The translations under genes and the position numbers were made by a program. The notes under the pieces were generated by a model that did no database searches, was not told the origin of the DNA, and worked only from the letters and a program-made list of their open reading frames with translations. 64,000 nt of DNA from Acidobacteriota bacterium (GTDB lineage: Bacteria; Acidobacteriota; Thermoanaerobaculia; Thermoanaerobaculales; Sulfomarinibacteraceae), in the NCBI GenBank assembly GCA_022340665.1, contig JAJDNM010000090.1:60530-124529 (forward strand), in the 5' to 3' direction. Positions 25,668 through 34,347 of the stretch are shown in pieces; positions within the stretch are counted from its first letter, which is position 1; every line of letters begins with the position of its first letter.

Positions 25668-27377
25668 ATGGGGTCGATGGATTCGAGCTCTGAGCCAGTG
25701 CACCAGCGGAGAATTGAAACTGCGACGCTGATTGCCATAGCGCTGCTGGCGGTGGCGCTGCTATGGCGAGTGGTGTTCTTCCTCGAGATGTACACCAGTC
25801 CGTACGGCAACACACTTTCCCTCGACTCGGAGGTCTATCACGAGGCAGCGCTCGAGGTGGCGCACGGACGCTGGTCGCCGGGCGAGACCTTTTTTCAGGC
25901 GCCCCTCTACCCGTGGGCGCTCGGCGTGGTCTACGCCGTGTTCGGACCCAACCAAACCTTCGCCAAGTTGTTGCAGATACTTCTCAGTGTCGCCAGTTGC
26001 TGGTTGATTTATCGGATGGCCGAACGCACTTTCGATCAGACGATTGCCCGGACCGCCCTCGCCATCGCTGCGGTTTACGGAACCTATATGTACTTCGCGA
26101 ATGAACTCCTTGCCGTCACCCTCCTGGTCTTCCTCGACCTCCTCGGCCTCGATATCCTGCTGGTTGCCGTCGAAGGGGAGCGGCAACGGCTGTGGGTGAC
26201 TGCGGGTCTCGTCTTCGGGATTTCGGCGATTGCGCGGCCGACGATTCTTCCTTTCGTGGCCGCTGTCGGCCTGTGGGTCGTGATCTCCGGAGGGCGATCG
26301 CAGAGGCTGAAGCCCGCGATGAGCTCGACTCTCCTGTTTGCGGCTGGCGTGGCCATGCCGATTCTCCCGGTGACGGTTCACAATTATCTGGCGGACGGCG
26401 ATTTCGTACTGATTGCTTCCAACGGTGGATTCAACTTCTTCATCGGCAACAACCCTCGATCTGACGGCATCACCGCAGTCGCACCAGGGTTGAGAGCGGA
26501 TCGCCGTGGTGCCCAGGCCGACCAGGATCGAATCGCTCGAGAGGCGCTCGGTGATCCCGAGGCGACGCCGAAGGACGTGTCGGACTTCTGGTACACCCGC
26601 GGTTGGAACTGGATCAGTGAAGAACCGGTGGCGGCCTTCCGACATGTCGCTCGTAAGGGTCTCTACCTGATCAACGCGCACGAGGTCTCGAACAACAGGG
26701 TCATCGAGTTCGTCACCCGGCATTCTTCGATCTTCTCGCGGGCAACCATCAGATTCTGGATGATCCTGCCCCTGGCTGTTGCGGGGATCGTGATCGGCGG
26801 GGGAAGGGGCAGGCAGAAAAACCTTCTGCTGCTTTTCGTTATCGTCTACTCGGCAACAGTCGTGTCGTTTTTCGTCAACAGCCGTTTTCGGATGCCCATG
26901 GTGGCCGTCCTCATTGTCTTCGCCGCCGCTGCGGTGGTCGCGTGGTTCCGCTGGCTTCGATCCCGACCGCTCGATCGACAACTCGGAATGCGAGTTTTCG
27001 TATCAGTACTCGCGGCGGTGGCGACAGCGGTTCTGATACGCCCTCTGCCCGCATTGGAGGTGGCGGACGCCCAGGCGTTCTTCAACGAGGCCGAAGCCTA
27101 CCGTGCACAGGGAGATTTTGCCGGCGCGGCGCGTTGGTATCGGTTGGCTCTCGAGGCGTTCCCCGGCTACTGCGATGCGGCCTACAATCTCGCTCGAATC
27201 CACGCCGAGATTCAACCTGACCCGTATCGAGTGATCGAGGTCCTCGAACCGGTGTCGGATGCATGTGCCGAGGATGAGGCCCTCCAAGACCTGCTGATCC
27301 ATGCCCGGAGTGCGGTTGAGCCTCGCGGTGGAAACAGCCGTTCAGCGGACAGTGACGTTCCTTCCGACGACCTCTGA
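25668..27377 (+). CDS. GT-C type membrane glycosyltransferase with C-terminal TPR-like repeat
   Basis: The 569-residue protein starts MGSMDSSSEP. A first membrane helix (about 19-39) leads to a periplasmic loop with SLDSEVYHEAALEVAHG. The D/E pair there corresponds to the catalytic acidic motif of ArnT/PMT-like (GT39) enzymes, and APLYPWALGVVYAVFG follows. About nine further helices follow, then a periplasmic tail with a TPR-like unit (FFNEAEAYRAQGDFAGAARWYRLAL). Such enzymes use polyprenyl-phosphate sugars to glycosylate lipids or proteins. The target cannot be inferred here. A second ATG at 25677 is an alternative start. Confidence 0.75.
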   Translation: MGSMDSSSEPVHQRRIETATLIAIALLAVALLWRVVFFLEMYTSPYGNTLSLDSEVYHEAALEVAHGRWSPGETFFQAPLYPWALGVVYAVFGPNQTFAKLLQILLSVASCWLIYRMAERTFDQTIARTALAIAAVYGTYMYFANELLAVTLLVFLDLLGLDILLVAVEGERQRLWVTAGLVFGISAIARPTILPFVAAVGLWVVISGGRSQRLKPAMSSTLLFAAGVAMPILPVTVHNYLADGDFVLIASNGGFNFFIGNNPRSDGITAVAPGLRADRRGAQADQDRIAREALGDPEATPKDVSDFWYTRGWNWISEEPVAAFRHVARKGLYLINAHEVSNNRVIEFVTRHSSIFSRATIRFWMILPLAVAGIVIGGGRGRQKNLLLLFVIVYSATVVSFFVNSRFRMPMVAVLIVFAAAAVVAWFRWLRSRPLDRQLGMRVFVSVLAAVATAVLIRPLPALEVADAQAFFNEAEAYRAQGDFAGAARWYRLALEAFPGYCDAAYNLARIHAEIQPDPYRVIEVLEPVSDACAEDEALQDLLIHARSAVEPRGGNSRSADSDVPSDDL

Positions 27378-27426
27378 CGGAGAACCACCTGAATCCCGGG
27401 TCGTTGCAGGACTTTGCTGTAACTGT

Positions 27427-27470
27427 GTCTCAATAAGAGACTTGCATTCGTGATTTTTTTCACATACCTT
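27427..27470 (+). promoter_or_regulatory. Promoter of the redox operon with a GTGA-N6-TCAC palindrome in the spacer
   Basis: A small hairpin GTCTC/GAGAC (27427-27441) is followed by -35 TTGCAT (27442-27447), a 17-bp spacer and -10 TACCTT (27465-27470). The spacer holds the dyad GTGATTTTTTTCACA (27450-27464). This fits a CRP/FNR-family half-site pair, or a Rex-type site (TTGTGAA-N4-TTCACAA) at 11 of 14 positions. A dyad between -35 and -10 is the geometry of a repressor site. Confidence 0.5.
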
Positions 27471-27574
27471 GTGGGCAGATCTCGGCCGGGTTATGCTGAT
27501 GCCCCGGTCTCTCGTCGCAGCGCCAACCTGGTGAGGAGGGCGGGCCAGGGAAAAACACGAGCTGGAGAAGGGAT

Positions 27575-28291
27575 TTGTATCGGAAACGGGTGACAGTGTT
27601 TGTCGGCCACTTCGGGAGCGGCAAGACCGAGGTCGCGCTCAACGGCGCGCTTGATCTGGCCGCTGCGGGGGCGCGCGTCACTCTGGCCGATCTCGATGTT
27701 GTCAAGCCCTACTTCCGATCGCGTGCGGCGAGGGAGATCCTCGCCGAGGCCGGTGTCGAGCTTCTCGCTCCGACCGGCGCCAACGTCTACGCGGATCTGC
27801 CGATCATCGTTCCCCAGATTCGCAGCCACCTTCGCCAATCGGATCGTCGGATGCTCATGGATGTTGGCGGCGACGAGGTTGGTGCCCGAGTGCTGGGCTC
27901 GTTGTCTGACGTTGTGCCGGCCGACGAAACCGACTGCTGGCTGGTACTGAATTTTCGTCGTCCATCGACTCCGGATCCCGAACGTGCGCTCGAAATGGTG
28001 CGCGAAATCGAAGCGGTCGGCAGGTTGCGAGTTTCCGGTTTGATCTCAAATACTCATCTCATGGAAGAGACCACACCGGCGATCGTGCTCGACGGCTATG
28101 ACCGGGCAGTCGAGGCCGCGCGAATGGCAGATGTCCCGGTGTTGGCGGTGACCGTGACCGAGGATATCGCCGCTGATTTGAGAGACGAGGACCTGGAGTG
28201 TCCCGTTGTCCCGATTCACCGCATCGTGAAGCCTCCGTTTGCCCAGAACCTCGAGCGGAGGACAACCGGCCCGCTATTCGTGGTCAACTGA
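27575..28291 (+). CDS. MinD/ParA-like P-loop ATPase heading the 2-oxoacid oxidoreductase operon
   Basis: The 238-residue protein begins with a P-loop, VFVGHFGSGKTEVALN, followed by a SIMIBI-type ADLDVVKPYFRSR (DxD after beta2) and LMDVGGDEVGARVL. These features suggest a soluble MinD-like ATPase of the kind that helps assemble metal clusters or complexes. The start is a TTG with GGAG seven bases upstream; GTG 27590 is an alternative. It lies 13 bp upstream of the ferredoxin subunit gene, so it is the first gene of the operon. A maturation role is inference. Confidence 0.7.
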   Translation: MYRKRVTVFVGHFGSGKTEVALNGALDLAAAGARVTLADLDVVKPYFRSRAAREILAEAGVELLAPTGANVYADLPIIVPQIRSHLRQSDRRMLMDVGGDEVGARVLGSLSDVVPADETDCWLVLNFRRPSTPDPERALEMVREIEAVGRLRVSGLISNTHLMEETTPAIVLDGYDRAVEAARMADVPVLAVTVTEDIAADLRDEDLECPVVPIHRIVKPPFAQNLERRTTGPLFVVN

Positions 28292-28304
28292 GAAAGGAGC
28301 GTCC

Positions 28305-28538
28305 ATGTCGCGGATCGTGATCAGCCCTGACCGCTGCAAGGGCTGCGAGCTCTGCGTTCAGGCCTGCCCCCAGCAGATTCTCGGGATGGGCAAGCAGATC
28401 AACAACAAGGGCTATTACTACGCCGAGATGGTGGAACAGATGCGCTGCATCGGCTGCCGCCTGTGCTGCATCACCTGCCCCGACATGGCCATCGAGATGC
28501 AGGTCAACGGGGCGATGTACCACTACTTCAGCTATTGA
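28305..28538 (+). CDS. 2-oxoacid:ferredoxin oxidoreductase delta subunit (2[4Fe-4S] ferredoxin)
   Basis: The 77-residue protein has two complete cluster motifs, CKGCELCVQAC near residues 11-21 and CIGCRLCCITC near 48-58. Each is followed by Pro as in bacterial ferredoxins. It accepts electrons from the catalytic subunits of the VOR/KOR complex encoded just downstream. GAAAGGAG lies upstream of the ATG. A hexamer-phased repeat (28557-28650) separates it from the alpha subunit gene. Confidence 0.88.
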   Translation: MSRIVISPDRCKGCELCVQACPQQILGMGKQINNKGYYYAEMVEQMRCIGCRLCCITCPDMAIEMQVNGAMYHYFSY

Positions 28539-28556
28539 TGGGATTGGTGATGACGA

Positions 28557-28650
28557 CCGTACCCGAGTCCGCGTCCGCGACCGCGTCCGTGCCCGAACCC
28601 ACGTGCCGGGAGGAAACGCCCGATCGGACTCGGACTCGGATGCGGGTTGT
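28557..28650. repeat. Hexamer-phased inverted element inside the redox operon
   Basis: Left words have 6-bp phasing: GAGTCC, GCGTCC, GCGACC, GCGTCC, GTGCCC. After a loop (ACGTGCCGGGAGGAAACG) come GGACTC, GGACTC, GGATGC, complementary to the left words. The architecture matches the heptamer elements but with a 6-bp step. Confidence 0.6.
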
Positions 28651-28665
28651 TGATCGGAGATTCCC

Positions 28666-29754
28666 ATGACCAAGAAACTCATGAAAGGTTCGGAGGCGAT
28701 AGGCGAGGCCGCCGTCCAGGCCGGCTGCAAGCTCTTCTTCGGCTATCCGATAACTCCCCAGAACGAGATCCCGGAGTACATGTCGATGCGGCTGCCGCAG
28801 ATCGGCGGCGCCTTTGTCCAGGCCGAGTCGGAGGTCGCGGCTTCGAACATGATCTACGGTGCAGCGGGCGCGGGCGAGCGCGTGATGACCTCCTCGTCGT
28901 CACCCGGCGTGTCGCTGATGGCCGAGGGAATCTCCTACCTCGCCGGATCGGAACTGCCGGTTGTGATCGTCAACATCATGCGTGCGGGACCCGGGCTGGG
29001 AGGGATCCTCCCCAGTCAGGGCGACTATTTCCAGGCTACCAAGGGCCTCGCGCACGGTGATTTCCGCGTGCTGGTGCTGGCGCCGTGGTCGATCCAGGAG
29101 GCCGCGGATCTGGTGCAGGATGCGTTCGATCTCGCCGACTACTACCGCAATCCGGTGATGATTCTCGGCGACGGCCTGATCGGGCAGATGATGGAGCCGG
29201 TCGAGTTCTCGGATGACCGTAAGCCGATCAAGGATCTCCAACCCAAAACCTGGGCGACGACCGGGTGTGATGGAAGCCGACCGACGAACATCATCAACTC
29301 GCTCTTCCTCGATCCGGAAGAGCTCGAGCAACACAACATCCGGCTCAAGGCCAAGTACGATCGTATCGTCGAGAACGAGGTGCGCTACGCCGAGGATGGT
29401 ACCGACGGGGACTTTGACATCCTGATCGTTGCCTACGGCACCGTTGCCCGAGTGTGCTCGACCGCTATCGACGAGCTGCGGGAGGCCGGAAGGGCGGTCG
29501 CCATGGTCCGACCAATCTCCCTCTTTCCGTTCCCCTACGACGCGGTTCGCGAGGCGGCCCTCAAGGCGAATGCAGTGCTCGTCGTCGAGCTGTCGGCCGG
29601 ACAGATGATCGAGGACGTCAGGCTCGCCCTTTCCGGTAGCCGGCCAATCCACTTTCTCAACCGGATGGGTGGCATCCTGGTTTCGCCCGATGAGGTCATC
29701 GACAAGGTCAATGCGATCCTCGATGGCAATTCGGAGGAGGTGCACCATGGCTGA
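28666..29754 (+). CDS. vorB: 2-oxoacid:ferredoxin oxidoreductase alpha subunit (VorB-type)
   Basis: The 362-residue subunit matches the pyrimidine-binding half of 2-ketoisovalerate or related ferredoxin oxidoreductases. It shows GSEAIGEAAVQAGCKLFFGYPITPQNEIPEY at the N-terminus, AESEVAASNMIYGAAGAG, TSSSSPGVSLMAEGISYLAGSELPVV and NIMRAGPGLGG. The C-terminal domain II (ILIVAYGTVARV) and PISLFPFP are present. With the beta and gamma subunits it oxidatively decarboxylates 2-oxoacids to acyl-CoA. Whether the substrate is branched-chain 2-oxoacid or 2-oxoglutarate cannot be settled from sequence alone. It overlaps the next gene by eight bases. Confidence 0.85.
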   Translation: MTKKLMKGSEAIGEAAVQAGCKLFFGYPITPQNEIPEYMSMRLPQIGGAFVQAESEVAASNMIYGAAGAGERVMTSSSSPGVSLMAEGISYLAGSELPVVIVNIMRAGPGLGGILPSQGDYFQATKGLAHGDFRVLVLAPWSIQEAADLVQDAFDLADYYRNPVMILGDGLIGQMMEPVEFSDDRKPIKDLQPKTWATTGCDGSRPTNIINSLFLDPEELEQHNIRLKAKYDRIVENEVRYAEDGTDGDFDILIVAYGTVARVCSTAIDELREAGRAVAMVRPISLFPFPYDAVREAALKANAVLVVELSAGQMIEDVRLALSGSRPIHFLNRMGGILVSPDEVIDKVNAILDGNSEEVHHG

Positions 29755-30520
29755 GACGGTCTTTGCCCGTCCGACGGCCCTGGCCGAGGTCTCGACCCAC
29801 TACTGCCCGGGCTGTACCCACGGAGTGATCCACCGCCTCGTGGCGGAGATCATCGACGAGCTCGGGGTGCGTGAACGCACAGTCGGAATCGCCCCGGTCG
29901 GTTGTTCGGTGCTCGCATACAACTACTTCAACGTCGACTTCCACGAGGCATCTCACGGGCGAGCGCCGGCGGTGGCAACCGGGATCAAACGTGCGCGGCC
30001 GGATCTGGTCGTCTTCGCCTATCAGGGCGACGGTGACCTCGCCTCCATCGGTATGGCCGAGATCGTCCACTGCGCCAACCGAGGGGAAAAGGTCACCGTG
30101 GTCTTCGTCAACAACGCCATTTACGGCATGACCGGTGGCCAGATGGCGCCGACGACGATGCCCGGGCAGGTGGCGACAACCTGCCAGCTCGGCCGTGATG
30201 TCGAGCTTGCGGGCTACCCGATTCGCATCGCAGAGCTCATTTCGACCCTGCGGACGCCGGCATTCGTGGCCCGCGCCACGGTGCACAACCCGTTGGTCGC
30301 GGTTCACGCCAAGGAGATGTTGCGGCGGGCCTTCACCTGTCAGGTGGAGGGCACCTGTTTCTCGCTGGTCGAAATCCTCTCGACCTGTCCGACCAACTGG
30401 GGCGTTCCGCCCGTCGAGGCAACCGGCTGGCTCGAGAAGAACATGCTGCCCTACTACCCGGTTGGGGTGTTCAAGACGCCTCAAGGCGGCAGTCGCGAAC
30501 CGAAGCCGCTGGTCGTCTGA
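29747..30520 (+). CDS. 2-oxoacid:ferredoxin oxidoreductase beta subunit (TPP-binding)
   Basis: The 257-residue subunit binds thiamine pyrophosphate through GDGDLASIGMAEIVHCANRGEKVTVVFVNN (GDGD near residues 92-95, conserved NN about 25 residues later). The N-terminal HYCPGCTHG provides cluster-ligand cysteines as in KorB/VorA. MTGGQMAPTT follows, conserved in this family. The ATG lies inside the alpha gene's last three codons, so the two subunits are translated together. It should sit in a soluble cytosolic complex with its neighbours. Confidence 0.88.
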   Translation: MAETVFARPTALAEVSTHYCPGCTHGVIHRLVAEIIDELGVRERTVGIAPVGCSVLAYNYFNVDFHEASHGRAPAVATGIKRARPDLVVFAYQGDGDLASIGMAEIVHCANRGEKVTVVFVNNAIYGMTGGQMAPTTMPGQVATTCQLGRDVELAGYPIRIAELISTLRTPAFVARATVHNPLVAVHAKEMLRRAFTCQVEGTCFSLVEILSTCPTNWGVPPVEATGWLEKNMLPYYPVGVFKTPQGGSREPKPLVV

Positions 30521-30531
30521 GGGAGCTGGAA

Positions 30532-31098
30532 ATGCAGAACGACGTCATCATGGCGGGCTTCGGAGGACAGGGAATCCTCCTGATTGGCAAAATGTTGGCC
30601 TACGCCGGCATGCACGCCGGCAAGGAGGTGTCCTGGCTGCCCTCATACGGTCCCGAGATGCGCGGCGGGACCTGTAACTGTACGGTGGTCATCTCAGATG
30701 ACCCGGTGGGCTCGCCGGTGATCCGCTCGCCGCGCGCCGTGGTTGCGATGAACCAGCCGTCGCTGGAGAAATTCGAGCCGGACATCCGTGAGGGAGGGCT
30801 GTTGCTCATCAACTCCTCGCTGATCAATCGCGGTGCCGATCGGGAAGACCTGACGGTGATCGAAGTGCCGGCGAACGAGATGGCCGCCGAGCTCGGCAAT
30901 CCACGCGGCGCCAACATGGTTGCGCTGGGGGCCTATCTGGGCGCGACCGATGCGGTACCGCTGGAAGAGATTGTAGAGGTCGTGCGAGAAACTTTCGCCG
31001 CCAAGCCTGCGATGATCGACGTCAATATCGAAGCGCTGCGCAAGGGCTACGAACTCGGCGCCGCTGCAACCAACGAGCCCGCAGCGGTGGAAGTGTAG
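30532..31098 (+). CDS. 2-oxoacid:ferredoxin oxidoreductase gamma subunit
   Basis: The 188-residue gamma domain shows the signature IMAGFGGQGILLIGKMLAYAGMHAGKEVSWLPSYGPEMRGGTCNC at the N-terminus, the gamma fold of PFOR-like enzymes. The C-terminal part, with NMVALGAYLGAT, is also typical. GGGAGCTGG lies upstream at normal spacing. Together with delta, alpha and beta it completes a four-subunit enzyme. Confidence 0.88.
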   Translation: MQNDVIMAGFGGQGILLIGKMLAYAGMHAGKEVSWLPSYGPEMRGGTCNCTVVISDDPVGSPVIRSPRAVVAMNQPSLEKFEPDIREGGLLLINSSLINRGADREDLTVIEVPANEMAAELGNPRGANMVALGAYLGATDAVPLEEIVEVVRETFAAKPAMIDVNIEALRKGYELGAAATNEPAAVEV

Positions 31099-31109
31099 GG
31101 GGAGGGTGA

Positions 31110-31592
31110 ATGGCTGAAACCCCGTGCTCTGACCTCGGCAAGGCCGAAGAGATCCTCGGCCGCTATCCGCATGAGGAACCGGCGCTGATCCAGGTTTTGC
31201 AGGACGTGCATCGCGCCTACAATTACCTGCCGTGCGATGTGCTGGAGAGGGTGGCCGACGCCCTCGACGTTCCGTTGGCCAAGGTCTTCTCCGTTTCAAC
31301 CTTCTACAAGGCGTTCTCGCTCGAACCGCAGGGCGACACCATCATCAAGGTGTGCATGGGCACCGCATGCCACATCCGTGGCGGCGGGCAGCTGGTGGAG
31401 GAACTCGAAAGGCAGCTCGGAATCGGTCCCGACGAGACCACCGAGGACCTCAAGTTCACAGTCAAGACCGTCAACTGCGTCGGGGCGTGCGCGATGGCTC
31501 CGGTGATGATCGTCGGCGAGAAATACTATGGCGGCGCGAAGCCGGCCAAGGTCTCGAAGTACGTCGACGAGGGGGGCGCCGATGAGAATTGA
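31110..31592 (+). CDS. NuoE/HydC-like [2Fe-2S] subunit
   Basis: The 160-residue protein has the thioredoxin-like fold of the 24-kDa complex I subunit. The cluster cysteines are CMGTAC and, after a gap, CVGAC (near residues 84-135), and the N-terminal helical bundle carries LIQVLQDVHRAYNYLP. In HydABC/Hox/Nuo systems this subunit supports the FMN-bearing partner. It starts 11 bases after the gamma subunit gene and overlaps the HydB-like gene by 11 bases, so it is part of the 2-oxoacid oxidoreductase operon. Confidence 0.88.
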   Translation: MAETPCSDLGKAEEILGRYPHEEPALIQVLQDVHRAYNYLPCDVLERVADALDVPLAKVFSVSTFYKAFSLEPQGDTIIKVCMGTACHIRGGGQLVEELERQLGIGPDETTEDLKFTVKTVNCVGACAMAPVMIVGEKYYGGAKPAKVSKYVDEGGADEN

Positions 31593-33468
31593 GTCATATG
31601 ACCAATTCATGGCGCTCAAGCAGCAGTCTCTCGAGCGTGAGTCCAACCGCACGCAGCAAGTCTTGGTGTGCTGCGGCACCGGTTGTCTCGCATCGGGAGC
31701 GAAGGCGGTGGCGGAGGCCTTTGCCGAAGAGATCGCCAAGCGCAGCGTGGACGCCTCGGTCGAGCTCTTCGTCAAGTCGACCGGTTGCCACGGTTTCTGC
31801 GAGCGTGGGCCGCTGGTGGTCCTCAACCCCCAGGGCATCCTCTATACCAAAGTGAAACCCGGCCGGGTCGAGGAGATCGTCGAGAAGACCCTGGTCGCTG
31901 GCGAGGTCATTCCCGGCCTGCTCTACAAGGAACCGGTGACGGGCGAACGGGTGGAGAAGTACGAGGAGGTGCCGTTCTACAAGAACCAGGTGCGGGTCGC
32001 GATGCGCAACATCGGTCGCATCGACCCGGCCGACATCCTCGACGCCGTCGCCCACGGCGCCTACTCGGGCGCCGCCAAGGCCCTCTTCGATATGACTCCG
32101 GACGAAGTGATCGGTGAGGTCGCCACCGCGGGCCAGCGAGGCAGAGGTGGCGCAGGCTTCAACACCGCCCGCAAGTGGCAATCGTGCAAGGATGCACCGG
32201 GCGAGCAGCGCTTCGTGCTCTGCAACGGCGACGAGGGCGACCCTGGCGCCTTCAAGGACCGCTCGATCATGGAGGGTGACCCACACTCGGTCCTCGAAGG
32301 GATGGTGATCGGCGCATATGCGGTCGGTGCTCACCAGGGGTGGATCTACGTTCGTGACGAATACCCCCTGGCGGTGGTGAACCTGACCATCGCGATCAAT
32401 GAAGCCCGGAAATACGGCCTGCTCGGCAAGAACATCATGGGATCGGGCTTCGACTTCGACATCGAGATCTCCCGAGGCGGCGGCGCCTTCGTCTGCGGCG
32501 AGTCATCGGCCCTCATGCGGTCGCTCGAGGGCAAGACCGGTGAGCCGCGGGCAAAGTACGTGCACTCGACTGAGAAGGGCCTCTTCGACCTGCCGACGGT
32601 GCTCAACAACGTCGAGACCTGGGCCGGCATCGGCGCCATCGTCGAGCGCGGCGGTGCGTGGTTCGCCTCGATGGGGACCGAGCGGTCCAAGGGCACCAAG
32701 GCTTTCTCTCTGGTCGGCAAGGTCAAGAACACCGGCCTGATCGAGCTGCCGATGGGCACCTCCCTGCGCCGCATCATCTACGACATTGGCGGTGGCATCC
32801 TCAAGGACAGGCCGTTTAAGGCGGTGCAGACTGGAGGCCCGTCTGGAGGCTGCGTGCCGGAGGAGCTGCTCGACCTGCCGGTCGACTACGAGGAGCTCAC
32901 CGAGGCCGGGTCAATGATGGGATCGGGCGGCATGATCGTGATGGACGATCGTACCTGCATGGTCGACGTCTCGCGTTTTTTCCTCGCCTTCCTCGAGGAG
33001 GAGAGCTGCGGCAAGTGCACGCCCTGCCGCGAGGGCCTCAAGCAGATGCTCCACATTTACGACCGGATCATCGCCGGCCTGGGTGAGGACGGCGACCTCG
33101 AACTGATCGAGCGCCTGGCCCGGGGGATGCAGCTCGCCAGCCTGTGCGAGCTCGGCAAATCGGCGCCCAACCCGGTGCTCTCGACCCTGCGCTACTTCCG
33201 TTCGGAGTACGAGGCCCACATTGCCGACCACGCCTGTCCGGCCGGGGTATGCCGCGAGCTGACCGCCTTCGAAATCATCGAGGATGAGTGCGACGGCTGC
33301 CACCTCTGCTTCAAGGCGTGCCCGGTCGACGCGATTAGCGGGATCGTCAAGGAGCTGCACGTGATCGACCACGAGGCGTGCATTTCCTGCGGCGCCTGCC
33401 TCGAGGTCTGTCCGACGGACTCCATCCGCACCTTTCCCAAAAAAGAACTGAAGGCGGAGGTGGTGTGA
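31582..33468 (+). CDS. NuoF/HydB-like NAD(H)-binding flavoprotein with ferredoxin tail
   Basis: The 628-residue protein has HydB architecture. The first domain is a thioredoxin-like [2Fe-2S] domain (VCCGTGC near 30 and GCHGFC near 72). The NuoF core follows, with GRGGAGFNTARKW (FMN/NADH loop) near 190, NGDEGDPGAFKDR near 215, and the [4Fe-4S] motif ESCGKCTPCREG near 475. Two C-terminal [4Fe-4S] clusters are CDGCHLCFKAC and CISCGACLEVC. It is the site of NAD+/NADH exchange. The extended Cys-rich ends are typical of electron-bifurcating HydB/BfuB-type subunits rather than respiratory NuoF. Confidence 0.88.
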   Translation: MRIESYDQFMALKQQSLERESNRTQQVLVCCGTGCLASGAKAVAEAFAEEIAKRSVDASVELFVKSTGCHGFCERGPLVVLNPQGILYTKVKPGRVEEIVEKTLVAGEVIPGLLYKEPVTGERVEKYEEVPFYKNQVRVAMRNIGRIDPADILDAVAHGAYSGAAKALFDMTPDEVIGEVATAGQRGRGGAGFNTARKWQSCKDAPGEQRFVLCNGDEGDPGAFKDRSIMEGDPHSVLEGMVIGAYAVGAHQGWIYVRDEYPLAVVNLTIAINEARKYGLLGKNIMGSGFDFDIEISRGGGAFVCGESSALMRSLEGKTGEPRAKYVHSTEKGLFDLPTVLNNVETWAGIGAIVERGGAWFASMGTERSKGTKAFSLVGKVKNTGLIELPMGTSLRRIIYDIGGGILKDRPFKAVQTGGPSGGCVPEELLDLPVDYEELTEAGSMMGSGGMIVMDDRTCMVDVSRFFLAFLEEESCGKCTPCREGLKQMLHIYDRIIAGLGEDGDLELIERLARGMQLASLCELGKSAPNPVLSTLRYFRSEYEAHIADHACPAGVCRELTAFEIIEDECDGCHLCFKACPVDAISGIVKELHVIDHEACISCGACLEVCPTDSIRTFPKKELKAEVV

Positions 33469-34247
33469 TGCCGACCCTGACGGTCAACGGACGGAGTGTG
33501 ACGGTGGCCTCCGATGCCACCATTCTCGATGCCGCGCGTGCGGCCGGGGTCGAGGTGCCGACCCTCTGTCACTTCGACGGGCTCGAGCCGTGGGGTGGCT
33601 GCCGCCTGTGCGTGGTCGACATGTCGCAGGCCAACTGGGACGACGACTGGTTCAAGGTGGTAACTGCATGCAACCATCCGGTTAAGGAAGGCATGACGGT
33701 GGTGACCGACTCGGAGCGCATCATCGAGACCCGCCGTGTCGTTCTCGATCTCCTGCTCGCACGCTGCCCGGACACGCCGCTGGTGCAGCGGTGGGCGCGC
33801 GAGTACGGTATCGAAAAGACCTCCTACACGCCGAACCCCGAGCCTGACGACTGCATTCTCTGTGGACTCTGCACGAGGGTCTGTGACCACATTGGTGTGT
33901 CCGCCATTGCCTCGGTCAATCGTGGATGGGGGAGGGAGATCGCGCCGCCCTTCAACCAGCCGCCGCCGGACTGTATCGGCTGCCTGGCATGCGCCGAGAT
34001 CTGCCCGACGGATTGCATCCCGTACGAGACCTCGAACAGCCGGCGACAGATATGGGGCAAGGAGTTCGAGATGCTGCGTGATCCCGAGACCGGGGAGGCT
34101 GTGATCACGAAGGAGCAGTCGGAGCATTTCGCGAAGCGAACCGGTGTGCCGATGTCGTACTTCGAGACTTCCGACCGAAGCAAGAGGCGGGAAATGGCGA
34201 AGACCTTCGAAAAATTGTCGGTATTCGATTCGGGAGCCAGACAATGA
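33468..34247 (+). CDS. HoxU/NuoG-N-terminal-like iron-sulfur subunit (HydA-like without H-cluster)
   Basis: The 259-residue protein starts with a plant-type [2Fe-2S] domain (CHFDGLEPWGGCRLC and a following Cys near residue 65). Two [4Fe-4S] motifs follow, CILCGLCTRVC near 129-139 and CIGCLACAEIC near 168-178. It ends where FeFe hydrogenases would begin their H-cluster domain, and there is no such domain, nor a molybdopterin domain. It therefore resembles HoxU or a truncated HydA that relays electrons. The ATG shares a base with the HydB stop (TGATG). Confidence 0.85.
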   Translation: MPTLTVNGRSVTVASDATILDAARAAGVEVPTLCHFDGLEPWGGCRLCVVDMSQANWDDDWFKVVTACNHPVKEGMTVVTDSERIIETRRVVLDLLLARCPDTPLVQRWAREYGIEKTSYTPNPEPDDCILCGLCTRVCDHIGVSAIASVNRGWGREIAPPFNQPPPDCIGCLACAEICPTDCIPYETSNSRRQIWGKEFEMLRDPETGEAVITKEQSEHFAKRTGVPMSYFETSDRSKRREMAKTFEKLSVFDSGARQ

Positions 34248-34345
34248 CGCATCCGATCCCGAACCCAAATTCGAACCCGATCCCGGGACTCACCCGGACA
34301 CCTCGGGAGTGGGAATGGGAGCGGGAGCGGGAACGGAGCTGCCGC
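34248..34345. repeat. Hexamer-phased inverted element inside the redox operon
   Basis: Left words are GATCCC, GAACCC, AAATTC, GAACCC, GATCCC. Right words are GGGAAT, GGGAGC, GGGAGC, GGGAAC, in 6-bp phase and complementary in type to the left arm. It separates the HoxU-like gene from the next ferredoxin gene. Confidence 0.6.
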
Positions 34346-34347
34346 TG

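Noticed and set aside
28557..28650. Coding possibility between the ferredoxin and VorB genes
   Set aside because: The region is a repetitive hexamer array with no ribosome site.
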